Assembly (NCBI GenBank): GCA_963700045.1
Contig: CAVOWK010000001.1
Location: 1-64,000, forward strand
Source: RPQJ01 sp963700045
GTDB lineage: Bacteria; Pseudomonadota; Gammaproteobacteria; Steroidobacterales; Steroidobacteraceae
Length of the DNA: 64,000 bases
Direction: 5' to 3'
The notes under the pieces are model-generated. The model did no database searches. It had not been told where the DNA came from and saw only the letters and a list, made by a program, of their open reading frames with translations. Numbering within the stretch: the first letter of the stretch is position 1; every line of letters starts with the position of its first letter. The position numbers and the translations under genes are program-made. Positions 9,861 to 18,836 of this stretch are shown in pieces.

Positions 9861-11842
9861 AGGTCGTCTACACCGACGTGCTGGTCATCGGCGGGGGGCT
9901 TGCGGGCCTGCGGGTCGCCATCGGCGCGCGCCGCCGTGGCCACGACGCCATCGTGCTGTCGCTGGTGCCACCCAAGCGCTCGCATTCGGCAGCCGCGCAG
10001 GGCGGCATGCAGGCGAGCCTCGCCAACGTCACCAAGGGCCAGGGCGACAACGAGGACGTGCACTTCGAGGACACGGTCAAGGGCAGCGACTGGGGCGCCG
10101 ACCAGCAGGTCGTGCGCATGTTCGTGAACACGGCGCCCAAGGCCGTGCGCGAACTGGCTGCGTGGGGCGTGCCATGGAGCCGCGTCCGCCAGGGCGACCG
10201 GCAGGTCATCATCAACGGCGAGAAGGTCACGATCACCGAGCGCGACGAAGCGCACGGCCTCGTGGCTCAGCGCGATTTCGGTGGCACCAGGAAATGGCGC
10301 ACCTGCTACGTCTCGGACGGCACGGGTCACGCGATGCTGTTCGCAGTCGGCGATCGCGCGATCGCCGAAGGCATCCCGGTGCACGAGCGCACCGAGGCGC
10401 TGGCGCTGATTCACGACGGCAAGCGCTGCTACGGTGCGATCGTCCGCGACCTGATCACGGGCCAACTCACGGCCTACGTCGCCAAGGCCACGGCCATTGC
10501 GACCGGCGGGGCAGGGCGCGTCTACCGCGTCACGACCAATGCGGTGATCTGCGAGGGTATCGGCGCGGCGCTCGCGCTCGAGACCGGGATCGTGCCGCTC
10601 GGCAACATGGAGGCCGTGCAGTTCCATCCGACCGGCATTTTCCCGGCGGGCATCCTCGTCACCGAGGGTTGCCGTGGCGACGGCGGCTTGCTGCGCGATG
10701 CGAGCGGGCACCGCTTCATGCCGGACTACGAGCCGGAGAAGAAGGAACTCGCTTCGCGCGACGTCGTCTCGCGTCGCATGGAGGAGCACATCCGCAAGGG
10801 CAACGCCGCGAAGTCGCGCTTCGGCGAGCACCTGTGGCTCGACATCACGCTGCTCGGGCGCAAGCATATCGAGCACAACCTGCGCGAAGTGAAGGAGATC
10901 TGCCAGTACTTCCTCGGCGTCGATCCGGCCGAGCAGTGGATCCCCGTGCGCCCCGCCCAGCACTACACCATGGGCGGCGTGCGCACCGATCACACGGGCC
11001 AGACGCCCACGCTGCGCGGGTTGTTTGCGGCAGGCGAAGCCGCCTGCTGGGACATGCACGGCTTCAATCGCCTCGGCGGCAATTCGGTGGCCGAAACCGT
11101 CGTTGCCGGCATGATCGTCGGTGAGTTCATCGCGGATTTCGTGGAAAGTCCCGAGGGCGAGCTCGACATCCCGACGGTCGTGCTGCGTGAAACGCTCGAA
11201 GCCGAGCGCGCCAAGCTCGACGCGCTGCTCAAGGGGCAAGGGCGCGAGCAGGCGGACACACTCAAGGCCGAGATGCAGCAGACGATGACCGACAACGTCG
11301 GCATCTTCCGCACCGGTGCCGACCTGCGGCGCGCCGTGGACAGGCTGCAGGAGTTGTTCGTCCGCAGCCGCGACATCGGCTTGCGTTCGCGTCGCGACGG
11401 CCCGAATCCGGAGCTGGTGACGGCGTATCGCGTGCAGAAGATGATCAAGATCGCGCTCTGCATTGCGCACGGCGCGCTGACGCGCACCGAGAGTCGCGGC
11501 GCCCATTTCCGCGAGGATTTCCCGCGACGCAACGACGCCGAGTGGCTGCGACGCACGCTCGCCACCTGGCACGACCCGCTCGCGACACTACCGACGCTGA
11601 ACTACGAGGCGCTCGACGTGCACCGCATGGAGCTGCCGCCCGGCTGGCGCGGCTACGGCAACAAGGACTACGTCGATCATCCCGACACGCCGCAGCGCGC
11701 CGCCGAAGTGGCGAAGCTGCGTGAGGCAATGGTTGATGCCGGCCGTCACTCCGTGCAGGCCGCGCTCATGCCGTACGAGCACCTGCTGCCCGCAAGCCTG
11801 CGCGGCCGCAACGAACGCATCGACGAGAAGCTGCCGACATGA
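9857..11842 (+). CDS. frdA: Fumarate reductase flavoprotein subunit, Wolinella type
   Basis: Catalytic subunit that reduces fumarate to succinate, or runs in reverse, with covalently bound FAD. The 661-residue length fits the epsilonproteobacterial FrdA group (about 656) rather than the roughly 590-residue E. coli or mitochondrial proteins. H43 in KRSHSAAAQGG is the FAD attachment residue. Substrate-site residues H257 (QFHPTG), R301 (SRDVVSRRM), H369 (QHYTMGG) and R405 (HGFNRLGG) are present at Wolinella-like positions. N-terminal dinucleotide motif VIGGGLAGL at 10-18. It overlaps frdC and frdB by four bases each, so the order C-A-B is a tight operon. Direction of the reaction in vivo cannot be read from sequence. 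Confidence 0.94.
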   Translation: MKVVYTDVLVIGGGLAGLRVAIGARRRGHDAIVLSLVPPKRSHSAAAQGGMQASLANVTKGQGDNEDVHFEDTVKGSDWGADQQVVRMFVNTAPKAVRELAAWGVPWSRVRQGDRQVIINGEKVTITERDEAHGLVAQRDFGGTRKWRTCYVSDGTGHAMLFAVGDRAIAEGIPVHERTEALALIHDGKRCYGAIVRDLITGQLTAYVAKATAIATGGAGRVYRVTTNAVICEGIGAALALETGIVPLGNMEAVQFHPTGIFPAGILVTEGCRGDGGLLRDASGHRFMPDYEPEKKELASRDVVSRRMEEHIRKGNAAKSRFGEHLWLDITLLGRKHIEHNLREVKEICQYFLGVDPAEQWIPVRPAQHYTMGGVRTDHTGQTPTLRGLFAAGEAACWDMHGFNRLGGNSVAETVVAGMIVGEFIADFVESPEGELDIPTVVLRETLEAERAKLDALLKGQGREQADTLKAEMQQTMTDNVGIFRTGADLRRAVDRLQELFVRSRDIGLRSRRDGPNPELVTAYRVQKMIKIALCIAHGALTRTESRGAHFREDFPRRNDAEWLRRTLATWHDPLATLPTLNYEALDVHRMELPPGWRGYGNKDYVDHPDTPQRAAEVAKLREAMVDAGRHSVQAALMPYEHLLPASLRGRNERIDEKLPT

Positions 11843-12618
11843 GTTCAGTCACCGATTCCGCGCCGCCCATGGCTGCGATCCCGCCTGCCGACGCACCGAA
11901 GCGCATGCTGCACTTCCACGTCCTGCGCCACGATGCGCAGGACCCGGTGAGCATCCCGCATTTCGAGGTCTTCGAACTCGAGGAAGCGCCGGGCATGACG
12001 CTCTTCATCGCGCTCAACGAAATTCGCGAGAAGCTCGACCCGTCGCTGGCGTTCGATTTCGTCTGCCGCGCCGGCATCTGCGGCAGTTGCGGCATGGTCG
12101 TGAACGGCCGCCCGGGCCTTGCCTGCCGCACGCTCACGCAGGACCTCCCGGCAGAGATCTCGCTGGCGCCGCTGCCGGCGTTCGAACTCATCGCCGACCT
12201 GTCCGTGAACACGGGCAAGTGGATGCGCGGCATGAGCGAGCGGCTCGAGACGTGGGTGCATTCGCTCGGCGAGGAAGTGGACTTGACGCGACTCGAGGAG
12301 CGCATGGATCCGGAACTCGCCGACAGGATCTACGAACTCGACCGCTGCATCGAATGCGGCTGCTGCGTCGCAGCCTGCGGCACGGCGCGCATGCGCGAGG
12401 ATTTCGTCGGCGCAGTCGGCCTCAACAAGATCGCGCGCTTCGCGCTCGATCCGCGCGATCAGCGCACCGACCAGGATTTCTACGAACTGGTGGGCAACGA
12501 CGACGGCGTGTTCGGCTGCATGACGCTGCTGGGCTGCCATGACGTTTGTCCGAAGCAGCTGCCGCTGCAGACGCAGATCGCGTTCCTGCGCCGCAAGATG
12601 CTCAAGGCCGGGCTGTAG
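11839..12618 (+). CDS. frdB: Fumarate reductase iron-sulfur subunit, Wolinella type
   Basis: Transfers electrons between the cytochrome b hemes and FrdA through three clusters. In the 259-residue protein the 2Fe-2S ligands are C76, C81, C84 and C96 (CRAGICGSC); the 4Fe-4S ligands C170, C173, C176 and C237; the 3Fe-4S ligands C180, C227 and C233. The spacing of all of these equals that remembered for W. succinogenes FrdB with a constant offset of 19, reflecting a longer N-terminal tail. CIECGCCVAACGT and GCMTLLGCHDVCP are the diagnostic stretches. Last gene of the frdCAB operon; a REP-like hairpin follows within 20 bp. Confidence 0.94.
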   Translation: MSSVTDSAPPMAAIPPADAPKRMLHFHVLRHDAQDPVSIPHFEVFELEEAPGMTLFIALNEIREKLDPSLAFDFVCRAGICGSCGMVVNGRPGLACRTLTQDLPAEISLAPLPAFELIADLSVNTGKWMRGMSERLETWVHSLGEEVDLTRLEERMDPELADRIYELDRCIECGCCVAACGTARMREDFVGAVGLNKIARFALDPRDQRTDQDFYELVGNDDGVFGCMTLLGCHDVCPKQLPLQTQIAFLRRKMLKAGL

Positions 12619-12631
12619 GGCTCTGCTCCCG

Positions 12632-12664
12632 CTCCCGCGTTGCGGGAGAGGGTTGGGGTGAGGG
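12632..12664 (+). repeat. REP-like intergenic hairpin after frdB
   Basis: CTCCCGC (12632-12638) and GCGGGAG (12642-12648) form a 7-bp stem with a 3-base loop, followed by a G-rich tail ending near 12664. This type of CTCCCGC...GCGGGAGAGGGTTGGGG sequence is common as a dispersed intergenic element in GC-rich Gammaproteobacteria. It lies 14 bp after the frdB stop, so it may also stop transcription or protect the 3' end of the mRNA; there is no T-tract. No second copy was found in this window. Confidence 0.5.
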
Positions 12665-12834
12665 CCTTCAACCTCGGTTCGTCGCAGCCACGAAACCGCC
12701 CGTCGTGTAAGCGGTATCGGCTGGCTTACCGCGACAAATCCGTTCGCCCATACTCCCGTGCCAATCGAGACCGGTCGCACGCCGGATCGAATGGCAGGCG
12801 CAAAGGTTTGCGCCACACGCAAGGGAGAAAAAAC

Positions 12835-13329
12835 ATGCTTACACGTTCTGGTAAGGGCCTCGTCGCCGTCCTCGCGCTGGTTGCGGGCGTCACCTCGGCC
12901 AACGCCACAGATGCATCGCAGGTCGCACGGGGCAAGTACCTCGTCACGATCGGCGGCTGCAACGACTGCCACACTGCGGGCTTCATGGAGCAGGGCCTGA
13001 AGATCCCCGAGCAGGACTGGCTGAAAGGCAGCACGGTCGGATTCCAGGGGCCGTGGGGCACGACGTATCCCGCCAACCTGCGCCTGGTGATGAACTCGAT
13101 GACCGAGTCGCAGTGGCTCGAACACGCGCGCAAGGAGCGGATGCCGCCGATGCCCGCGTACGTGCTGCAGCAGATGAAGGCCGACGACCTGAAGGCGATC
13201 TACGCCTACGTGAGGAGCCTCGGTGAACCGGGCATCGCCGCGCCTGCGTACGTCGCGCCAGGCGGCAAGGTGAGCACGCCGTACTTCGTGTTCGTCCCGC
13301 AGATGGACCAGAAGACGGCTGCGAAATAG
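12835..13329 (+). CDS. Periplasmic mono-heme cytochrome c
   Basis: A 164-residue exported c-type cytochrome. Residues 1-24 form a signal peptide (MLTRSGKGLVAVLALVAGVT, cleavage after ANA). A single heme-binding CNDCH lies at 42-46, and the MPPMPAY segment near 101-107 offers candidate methionine axial ligands. A good ribosome binding site (AGGGAG) precedes the ATG at 12835; longer upstream readings lack one. Similar short cytochromes often serve as partners of periplasmic dehydrogenases, but no such gene is adjacent: upstream is frdCAB (216-bp gap, otherwise featureless apart from the hairpin) and downstream the convergent yceH. Its electron partner is therefore unknown. Confidence 0.85.
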   Translation: MLTRSGKGLVAVLALVAGVTSANATDASQVARGKYLVTIGGCNDCHTAGFMEQGLKIPEQDWLKGSTVGFQGPWGTTYPANLRLVMNSMTESQWLEHARKERMPPMPAYVLQQMKADDLKAIYAYVRSLGEPGIAAPAYVAPGGKVSTPYFVFVPQMDQKTAAK

Positions 13330-13359
13330 GCCTCGAGCCTGCGCGGAAACCGACGCGTT

Positions 13360-14028
13360 CTATGGCAGACGTGCCTTGAGCGCGTCGAGTTCTGCACGGA
13401 GACTCGCGACCTCGGCTGTTAGCGCTTCGACGCGCGCGGCGAGCGGCGGGTCGCCCGACCGTGCCGGAGCCATGGATGGCATGGACGCCTGCGCAGCCTC
13501 TATCGCGGCGATGTCGATCGGCCCCGTGAACAGCTGCGCGTAACGCGACTCGCGCCGCCCCGGTTCGCGCGGCAGCTTCACCACGAACGGGCCTTCAGGG
13601 CGCGTCTCGAGGTCCGCGAGGGCGTTCTCCACCTCGTCGAGGCCTTGGACGGTCGCCAGCCGTCCAGCGTGGGTGCGCAGTTCGCCGGGCGTCTGCGGGC
13701 CACGCAGCAGCAGTTCGCAGACGATGGCCGTCTGGGCGGGGGAGAACTTCAGGCTGCCGAACTGCGTGTTGCAGAACAGCTGGTGATACTTCGGTACGCG
13801 GCTGCCGAACCCGGATTTTTCCAGCACGATCTGCTTGCGGATGAGCGCGTCAACGACAGGCTGGACTTCGCGTTCTTCGAGGTTCATGACCGGATCGCGG
13901 TTGCTCTTCTGGTTGCAGGCGTTGACCAGCGCGTTCAGCGACAGGGGGTACTGGTCGGGGGTCGCGATCTGCTTTTCGATCAGGCAACCGACGACCCTCG
14001 CTTCGAGAGCCGACAACTCGAGCGGCAT
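13360..14028 (-). CDS. yceH: UPF0502 (YceH/DUF480) family protein
   Basis: A 222-residue protein of the YceH family, widespread in Gammaproteobacteria, made of two winged-helix-like domains; its function is not established. The diagnostic N-terminal stretch reads LSALEARVVGCLIEKQIATP, followed by QYPLSLNALVNACNQKSNRDP. The C-terminal 40 residues (RVEALTAEVASLRAELDAL) form a short coiled coil. I chose the ATG at 14028, preceded by GGAG; further upstream the same frame reads antisense through the acyltransferase gene. It faces the divergent yihG-like gene across 67 bp. Confidence 0.9.
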   Translation of the reverse strand: MPLELSALEARVVGCLIEKQIATPDQYPLSLNALVNACNQKSNRDPVMNLEEREVQPVVDALIRKQIVLEKSGFGSRVPKYHQLFCNTQFGSLKFSPAQTAIVCELLLRGPQTPGELRTHAGRLATVQGLDEVENALADLETRPEGPFVVKLPREPGRRESRYAQLFTGPIDIAAIEAAQASMPSMAPARSGDPPLAARVEALTAEVASLRAELDALKARLP

Positions 14029-14095
14029 GGCATGCTCCAGGGGCGTTGACCGGGGCATAATCGCACAACCCGGGGGCGGTGAGGATCGGCAGAAC

Positions 14096-15025
14096 GTGCA
14101 GACACGGCGTGGTTCGACACTGAAGGGCGTCATCACCATTTCGCTGATGGCGGTGAACGTGGTGTTCTGGGTGCCGATCCTGCTGGTCGTCGCGCTGGCG
14201 AAGCTGATCATCCCGCTCGCCGCGTGGCGCCGGTGGACGAGCGCCCTCATGATCTGGATCGCCCAGGCGTGGATCGGCTGCAACGGCGCGATCTTCAGCC
14301 TGATGGGCGCGCTGCGGCTCGAGGTCGAAGGCGTCGAAGGTCTCGATCCCCGCAGCTGGTACCTCGTACTGTCGAACCACCGATCATGGGTCGACATCCT
14401 GGTGCTGCAGCAGGCGTTCAACCGGCGGATTCCGTTCCTGAAGTTCTTTCTCAAGCAGGAACTGATCTGGGTGCCGTTCCTCGGGCTGGCGTGGTGGGCG
14501 CTCGACTTCCCGTTCATGAAGCGTCATTCGGCTACGTACCTGCAGCGGCACCCGGAGGCCCGCGGTGAGGACCTCGATGCGACGCGCAAGGCCTGCGAGC
14601 GTTTCGCGCTGCTGCCGACGTCGGTGATGAATTTCGTCGAGGGCACGCGCTACACGGCTGCGAAGCACAAGGCGACCAAGTCACCGTTCCGTCACCTGCT
14701 GCGGCCGCGGCCGGGCGGCGTTGCGTTCGTGCTGTCGGCGATGGGCGGCATGCTGCACTCGGTGCTCGACGTCACCGTTGCGTACAGCGAACCCAGTCCC
14801 ACGTTGTGGGACCTATGCTGCGGCCGGCTTGGTCCCGTGCGCATGCACGTCCTGAAGCGGCCGATCGAGCCCTGGGTTGCGCAGGGTGACTACGCGGAAG
14901 ATTCCAGACTGCGCGCGCGATTCAAGGAATGGCTGGGCGTGCTCTGGACCGAGAAGGACGCAAGGCTCGACACGATGCTGCCCGGGGGCGTGCCCGATCC
15001 GACCGCAGGAGACGGCCCGCAATGA
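14096..15025 (+). CDS. yihG: YihG-type membrane acyltransferase (PlsC superfamily)
   Basis: Probable acyltransferase of the lysophosphatidic-acid acyltransferase family, acting on phospholipids at the inner membrane. Two hydrophobic helices (about 12-42 and 48-70) precede the catalytic H95-x4-D100 in NHRSWVD; the substrate-binding FVEGTR is at 180-185, and LDFPFMKR is typical of YihG and YihG-like proteins. Starting at the GTG at 14096 the protein has 309 residues, very close to E. coli YihG (310); an ATG 17 codons later would remove part of helix 1. The stop overlaps the following thioesterase start (ATGA), which suggests joint lipid or acyl-CoA work. Function within the family is inferred. 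Confidence 0.88.
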   Translation: MQTRRGSTLKGVITISLMAVNVVFWVPILLVVALAKLIIPLAAWRRWTSALMIWIAQAWIGCNGAIFSLMGALRLEVEGVEGLDPRSWYLVLSNHRSWVDILVLQQAFNRRIPFLKFFLKQELIWVPFLGLAWWALDFPFMKRHSATYLQRHPEARGEDLDATRKACERFALLPTSVMNFVEGTRYTAAKHKATKSPFRHLLRPRPGGVAFVLSAMGGMLHSVLDVTVAYSEPSPTLWDLCCGRLGPVRMHVLKRPIEPWVAQGDYAEDSRLRARFKEWLGVLWTEKDARLDTMLPGGVPDPTAGDGPQ

Positions 15026-15504
15026 AGTGGGATCTGCCGTCGCCGTTCATCCACCAGCGCATCGCCGTTCACAACGAGATCGATGGCTACGGTCACGTCA
15101 ACAACGCCGTCTACGTCGCGTGGCTCGACGACTGTGCCTGGGCGCATTCGATTTCGCGCGGCATCAGCCCGGAACTGTGCCGGTCGCTGAATCGCGGCAT
15201 GGCCGTGTGGCGTACGCAGATCAATTACCTCCGCGCGGCACAGGAAGGCGACCAGGTCGAAGTCGCGACGTGGCCGGTCCGCAATGACTGCAAGCTGCGC
15301 ATCGAGCGCAGGTTTCAGATCCGCAGGAAGACCGACGGCGAGACGCTGCTGCGCGCGTTGCTGCACTACGTCTGCATCGACCTGCAGACCGGGCGTGCGA
15401 AACGGATGCCCGAAGAATTCACACGTTACGTCGTGCTGCCCGAAGTGGCGCAGGCCGTTGCCGCGGAGACTGAGCCCTACGAGCCCGGCGTCGAGCCGCG
15501 CTGA
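15022..15504 (+). CDS. Acyl-CoA thioesterase, hotdog fold (4HBT/YbgC-like)
   Basis: A 160-residue single hotdog-fold protein of the 4-hydroxybenzoyl-CoA thioesterase family, expected to hydrolyse acyl-CoA or acyl-ACP thioesters in the cytoplasm. The signature stretch is EIDGYGHVNNAVYVAWLDD, in which the family's active-site acidic residue and the HVNN asparagines are visible near residues 20-30. The start ATG overlaps the stop of the acyltransferase gene and has AGGAG about 10 bases upstream. Substrate cannot be told from sequence; pairing with an acyltransferase suggests fatty-acyl groups. Confidence 0.85.
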   Translation: MKWDLPSPFIHQRIAVHNEIDGYGHVNNAVYVAWLDDCAWAHSISRGISPELCRSLNRGMAVWRTQINYLRAAQEGDQVEVATWPVRNDCKLRIERRFQIRRKTDGETLLRALLHYVCIDLQTGRAKRMPEEFTRYVVLPEVAQAVAAETEPYEPGVEPR

Positions 15505-15531
15505 CCGAACAAGCGACCAGGAGAAAAGACC

Positions 15532-16410
15532 ATGCACGACAAGTGGACCAGTCCCGAGCTCGATTCGCTGCTCGGCCGGCGCTCGCTGACGCGCCGGCAG
15601 GTGCTGGTGACGTCGCTCGCGACGGGTTTCGCGCTGGCGGTGCAGCCCGCGGGCGCACAGACGATCACCACCGACATCGCAGGCCTGACCGCGGGTGAAG
15701 TGAAGATCCCCGTGGCGGATGGCGAGATCCCCGCATATCGCGCCATGCCAGCCAAGGGCGGCAATTTCCCGATCGTGCTCGTCGTCCAGGAAATCTTCGG
15801 CGTGCATGAACACATCAAGGACGTGTGCCGCCGCTTCGCCAGGCAGGGATACTGCGCGGTCGCCCCCGAGCTGTATGCGCGCCAGGGTGACGTCTCGAAG
15901 ATCGAGGACTGGAAGCAGATTTTCGCCGAAGTCGTGAGCAAGGTGCCTGACGCACAGGTCATGTCCGACCTTGACGCGGCCGCGGCGTGGGCCGGGAAGT
16001 CCAGCAACGGCGACCAGCGCAGGCTCGCCGTCACCGGTTTCTGCTGGGGCGGACGCATCACGTGGCTCTACGCGGCTCACAACCGGAACCTGCAGGCGGG
16101 CGTCGCCTGGTACGGGCGACTCAAGGGCCAAGGCTCCGAACTGCAGCCGAAGTACCCGTTCGACGTCGTCGCCGACATCGGCGCACCGGTGCTCGGGCTG
16201 TACGGCGGCCAGGACCAGGGCATTCCGCTCGACGACGTCGAAGCGATGCGGGCGGCGCTCAAGGCTGCGGGCAAGCCGTCGGAGATCGTCGTGTTTCCGG
16301 AAGCGGGTCACGCGTTCTTTGCGGACTATCGCCCCAGCTTCAGGGCGGAGGATGCAGCAGCAGGCTGGGCGGCGTGTCTTGCCTGGTTCCGCCAGCACGG
16401 CGTCGGCTGA
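15532..16410 (+). CDS. Dienelactone-hydrolase-family protein with Tat signal
   Basis: A 292-residue alpha/beta hydrolase of the dienelactone hydrolase family. The N terminus has a twin-arginine signal, SLTRRQVL at 18-25 followed by a hydrophobic stretch and a cleavage-like GAQ near 43, so the enzyme is likely exported folded. The catalytic triad is visible as C171 (GFCWGG), D228 (GGQDQG) and H260 (AGHAFF); E87 in QEIFG matches the residue that activates the cysteine in this family. GGAG-like site upstream. It stands alone, 27 bp after the thioesterase and converging on the TonB receptor gene. The true substrate is unknown; a carboxymethylenebutenolidase name would be over-precise. Confidence 0.88.
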   Translation: MHDKWTSPELDSLLGRRSLTRRQVLVTSLATGFALAVQPAGAQTITTDIAGLTAGEVKIPVADGEIPAYRAMPAKGGNFPIVLVVQEIFGVHEHIKDVCRRFARQGYCAVAPELYARQGDVSKIEDWKQIFAEVVSKVPDAQVMSDLDAAAAWAGKSSNGDQRRLAVTGFCWGGRITWLYAAHNRNLQAGVAWYGRLKGQGSELQPKYPFDVVADIGAPVLGLYGGQDQGIPLDDVEAMRAALKAAGKPSEIVVFPEAGHAFFADYRPSFRAEDAAAGWAACLAWFRQHGVG

Positions 16411-16413
16411 CGG

Positions 16414-18756
16414 CTAGTACTTCCAGAGCACGCCCACGGACGGCACGAGCGGCAACCAGTGGCGCAGCTCACGCTCGAGCGTCGGCGTGCCGTCGACGAT
16501 CGAGTACTCGAGATCGGTGCAGCAGGGGTTGCGCCGGTCGAGCGCGTTGGTCAATTCGCCGTGCAGCGTCAGCGTGCCGCGCGGCAGCGTCCACTCGTAA
16601 CTCAGTCGGGCATCGAGGGAGCCGTAGTCGGCGTACCGCGCGGCATTGCGATCCCCCAGCAGCACATTGCCCTGCGCGTCGAGCCCGATCGGCGTCACGG
16701 GCCAGCCCGTGTGGTATTGCGCGGCGAGCGTCGCCTGCCACGGTCCCGATGACCAGAGCACGCCCAGGTTGACGGTGTGGGTCTGGTCCCAGCTGCGCCT
16801 GACATCGCCACCGTCGACTGCGTCGTCGACGCGCGACCATGCGTAGCCGAACCAGCCGCTCCAGGCATCGACAGGCTTGCGCGTGAGCAGCAGTTCGCCG
16901 CCCTCGGCCAGGGCTGCCGAAGGCGAGATGGCGACCCGGTCCCAGCGCAGTTCGGGCGCCAGCGAGAGCGGGTCGTACAGGCTTTCGAAACGCGTGCGCA
17001 GGTCGCGGTAGTCCTTGCGGTAGGCTTCGACGCGCAGTGCATACCCCGGAGTGAGGTCGCGCTCGAGTCCGAGGATCAAGTGGTCCGCGCTCTGCGCCGG
17101 CGAGAAGTCCTCGATCCCGTCCTCGACCTGCAGTTCCTCGATGCCCTCGAACTGCTGATAGCGACCCCAGCTAGCGAGCAGGCGCGTGCGCTCGCCGACG
17201 CGCCAGGCGAGATTGAGGCGCGGGCCAAGCTGGTCGTCGGCATCGGCGCCGTACGTCTGCTCATCCCACCGCAGGCCGACTTCGGCGGTCAGTGAATCCG
17301 TCAGCCTGCCGCGCACGGTGTAGTACGCAGCGAAATGCTCGCCGGACGGGTTCGGCGCCAGCGCGCGCGAGACGTCCTGCGCCCCAGCGCCGGGGTACGG
17401 ATAGTCCGGCGCGAAGTCGACGCTACCCGTGTAGTCGTAGGTGGCTTCGAGTTTGCGCACGTCGACGCCCGCGCGCTGCAGCCAGCGGTCGGTTGCGTAG
17501 TGCGCGTCGACCTTGAGGCCGAGCACGTCGTAGTCGCGCATGTCGTCGACCGCGCCCGTCCGTCTGCCGGGCTCGTCGACGGCGGCTTCGCGTTCCGCCG
17601 AGACGTCCGTGAACGAAAGGATCGCCGTCGTCGACAATCGTGCGGACCAGTCATGCGCCAGCGTGCCCCAGACGTATGCGTTCGAATACTCAGCGGTCGC
17701 ATGTTCGGTGCCGGCCGGGTTGGTGATTTCGGCCTGGTCGCGGGCGAGCAGCGTCTGCAGGCTGCCGCGCGTGTCCGGCGACCACGCGAAATCGACGCGG
17801 GCAAAGCCGTCGAGGTAGCTCGACTCGCCGATTTCGGATTCCATGATGTCCGCGACCTCGTCGAGGTTGCTGCGACGGAACGAGGTGAGCCACTGGCCGC
17901 GGCCGTCCGCGAACTTCTGCGACGCGAGCGCGTTCGCGTGGATCAGGCTCAACCCCAGTTCGTAGTACGCATCCGCTGCGGGACGCAGTGTGCGGGCATC
18001 GATTATCGCGCTCATGCGGTCGCCGTACTCGGCGGTGAAGCCGCCGGCGAAGACGTCGAGCCCCTCGACGATGCGCTCGTCCAGCACGCTGGAAGGACTC
18101 TGCAGCATCCTGAGGTGGAACGGCTCGTACAGCGGCAGGCCGTCGAGTATCACCAGCGTCTCGTTCGTGTCGCCCCCACGCATGTGGGCGAGACCCGCGA
18201 GGCCGTTGCTCGCGGCGCCCGGCAGTCGATGCACGACCTTGAGCACGTCTTCCGCGAGCCGGGGCAGCGCGTCGACTTCCTGCTGCGACAGGAATGCGTG
18301 GACTTCCGGCACGTCCGTGGCCAGGGTATAGCGGCTCGCCGTGACGACGATGTCGGCGATCGCTTCATCGCGCGGACCTGCTGCCGCCGCCGCGGCTGTC
18401 GCGCGCGAATCGTCTGGACCTGCCTGCGGCACGACCGAGTAAATTCGACCTTCGACACGCTGCAACTTGAGACCGAGCGGGGCGAGCACCTGCGCAACGA
18501 CTTCCAGCGCCGGGCCCGCGCTGGGCTCCACGGCGACCCTGGCCGACGCTGGCACGACGGCCGAGGTGTAGATGAGCTGGAATTCGCCGGTGGCCGCGAG
18601 TTCCGCGAGCACCGCGTCAACGGGGCGGTCGCGGTAGGGAGCCGCAGCGTGCGCTGCCAATGCCCCGAACAATGCAGTCACGGCCAGCGCGGCGCGAAAG
18701 CTCCGGCGAGTTGCAGTCGAGGCGCGGCGGAGGGCACGTGGCTGACGGGTGGGCAT
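16414..18756 (-). CDS. TonB-dependent outer-membrane receptor with N-terminal STN domain
   Basis: A 780-residue outer-membrane transporter. Signal peptide to about residue 38; an STN (secretin/TonB short N-terminal) domain at about 39-118, the part that signals to FecR-type proteins; a TonB-box-like ADIVVTASR near 133-141; plug domain to about 240 (MRGGDTNETLVILDGLPL); then a 22-strand barrel ending in tyrosine. The plug and barrel do not resemble a siderophore receptor of known substrate closely enough for me to name it. It lies 80 bp downstream of the fecR-like gene, same strand, so the three genes (sigma, FecR, receptor) form a cell-surface signalling unit. The start has no clear ribosome binding site. 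Confidence 0.9.
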   Translation of the reverse strand: MPTRQPRALRRASTATRRSFRAALAVTALFGALAAHAAAPYRDRPVDAVLAELAATGEFQLIYTSAVVPASARVAVEPSAGPALEVVAQVLAPLGLKLQRVEGRIYSVVPQAGPDDSRATAAAAAAGPRDEAIADIVVTASRYTLATDVPEVHAFLSQQEVDALPRLAEDVLKVVHRLPGAASNGLAGLAHMRGGDTNETLVILDGLPLYEPFHLRMLQSPSSVLDERIVEGLDVFAGGFTAEYGDRMSAIIDARTLRPAADAYYELGLSLIHANALASQKFADGRGQWLTSFRRSNLDEVADIMESEIGESSYLDGFARVDFAWSPDTRGSLQTLLARDQAEITNPAGTEHATAEYSNAYVWGTLAHDWSARLSTTAILSFTDVSAEREAAVDEPGRRTGAVDDMRDYDVLGLKVDAHYATDRWLQRAGVDVRKLEATYDYTGSVDFAPDYPYPGAGAQDVSRALAPNPSGEHFAAYYTVRGRLTDSLTAEVGLRWDEQTYGADADDQLGPRLNLAWRVGERTRLLASWGRYQQFEGIEELQVEDGIEDFSPAQSADHLILGLERDLTPGYALRVEAYRKDYRDLRTRFESLYDPLSLAPELRWDRVAISPSAALAEGGELLLTRKPVDAWSGWFGYAWSRVDDAVDGGDVRRSWDQTHTVNLGVLWSSGPWQATLAAQYHTGWPVTPIGLDAQGNVLLGDRNAARYADYGSLDARLSYEWTLPRGTLTLHGELTNALDRRNPCCTDLEYSIVDGTPTLERELRHWLPLVPSVGVLWKY

Positions 18757-18836
18757 AGGTCGGCCCGAACCATCGCAGCGGCCGGACGCCGCGATGGTAG
18801 CCGAGTGCCATCTGGCCGCCTACCGCGGCTTGTGCG

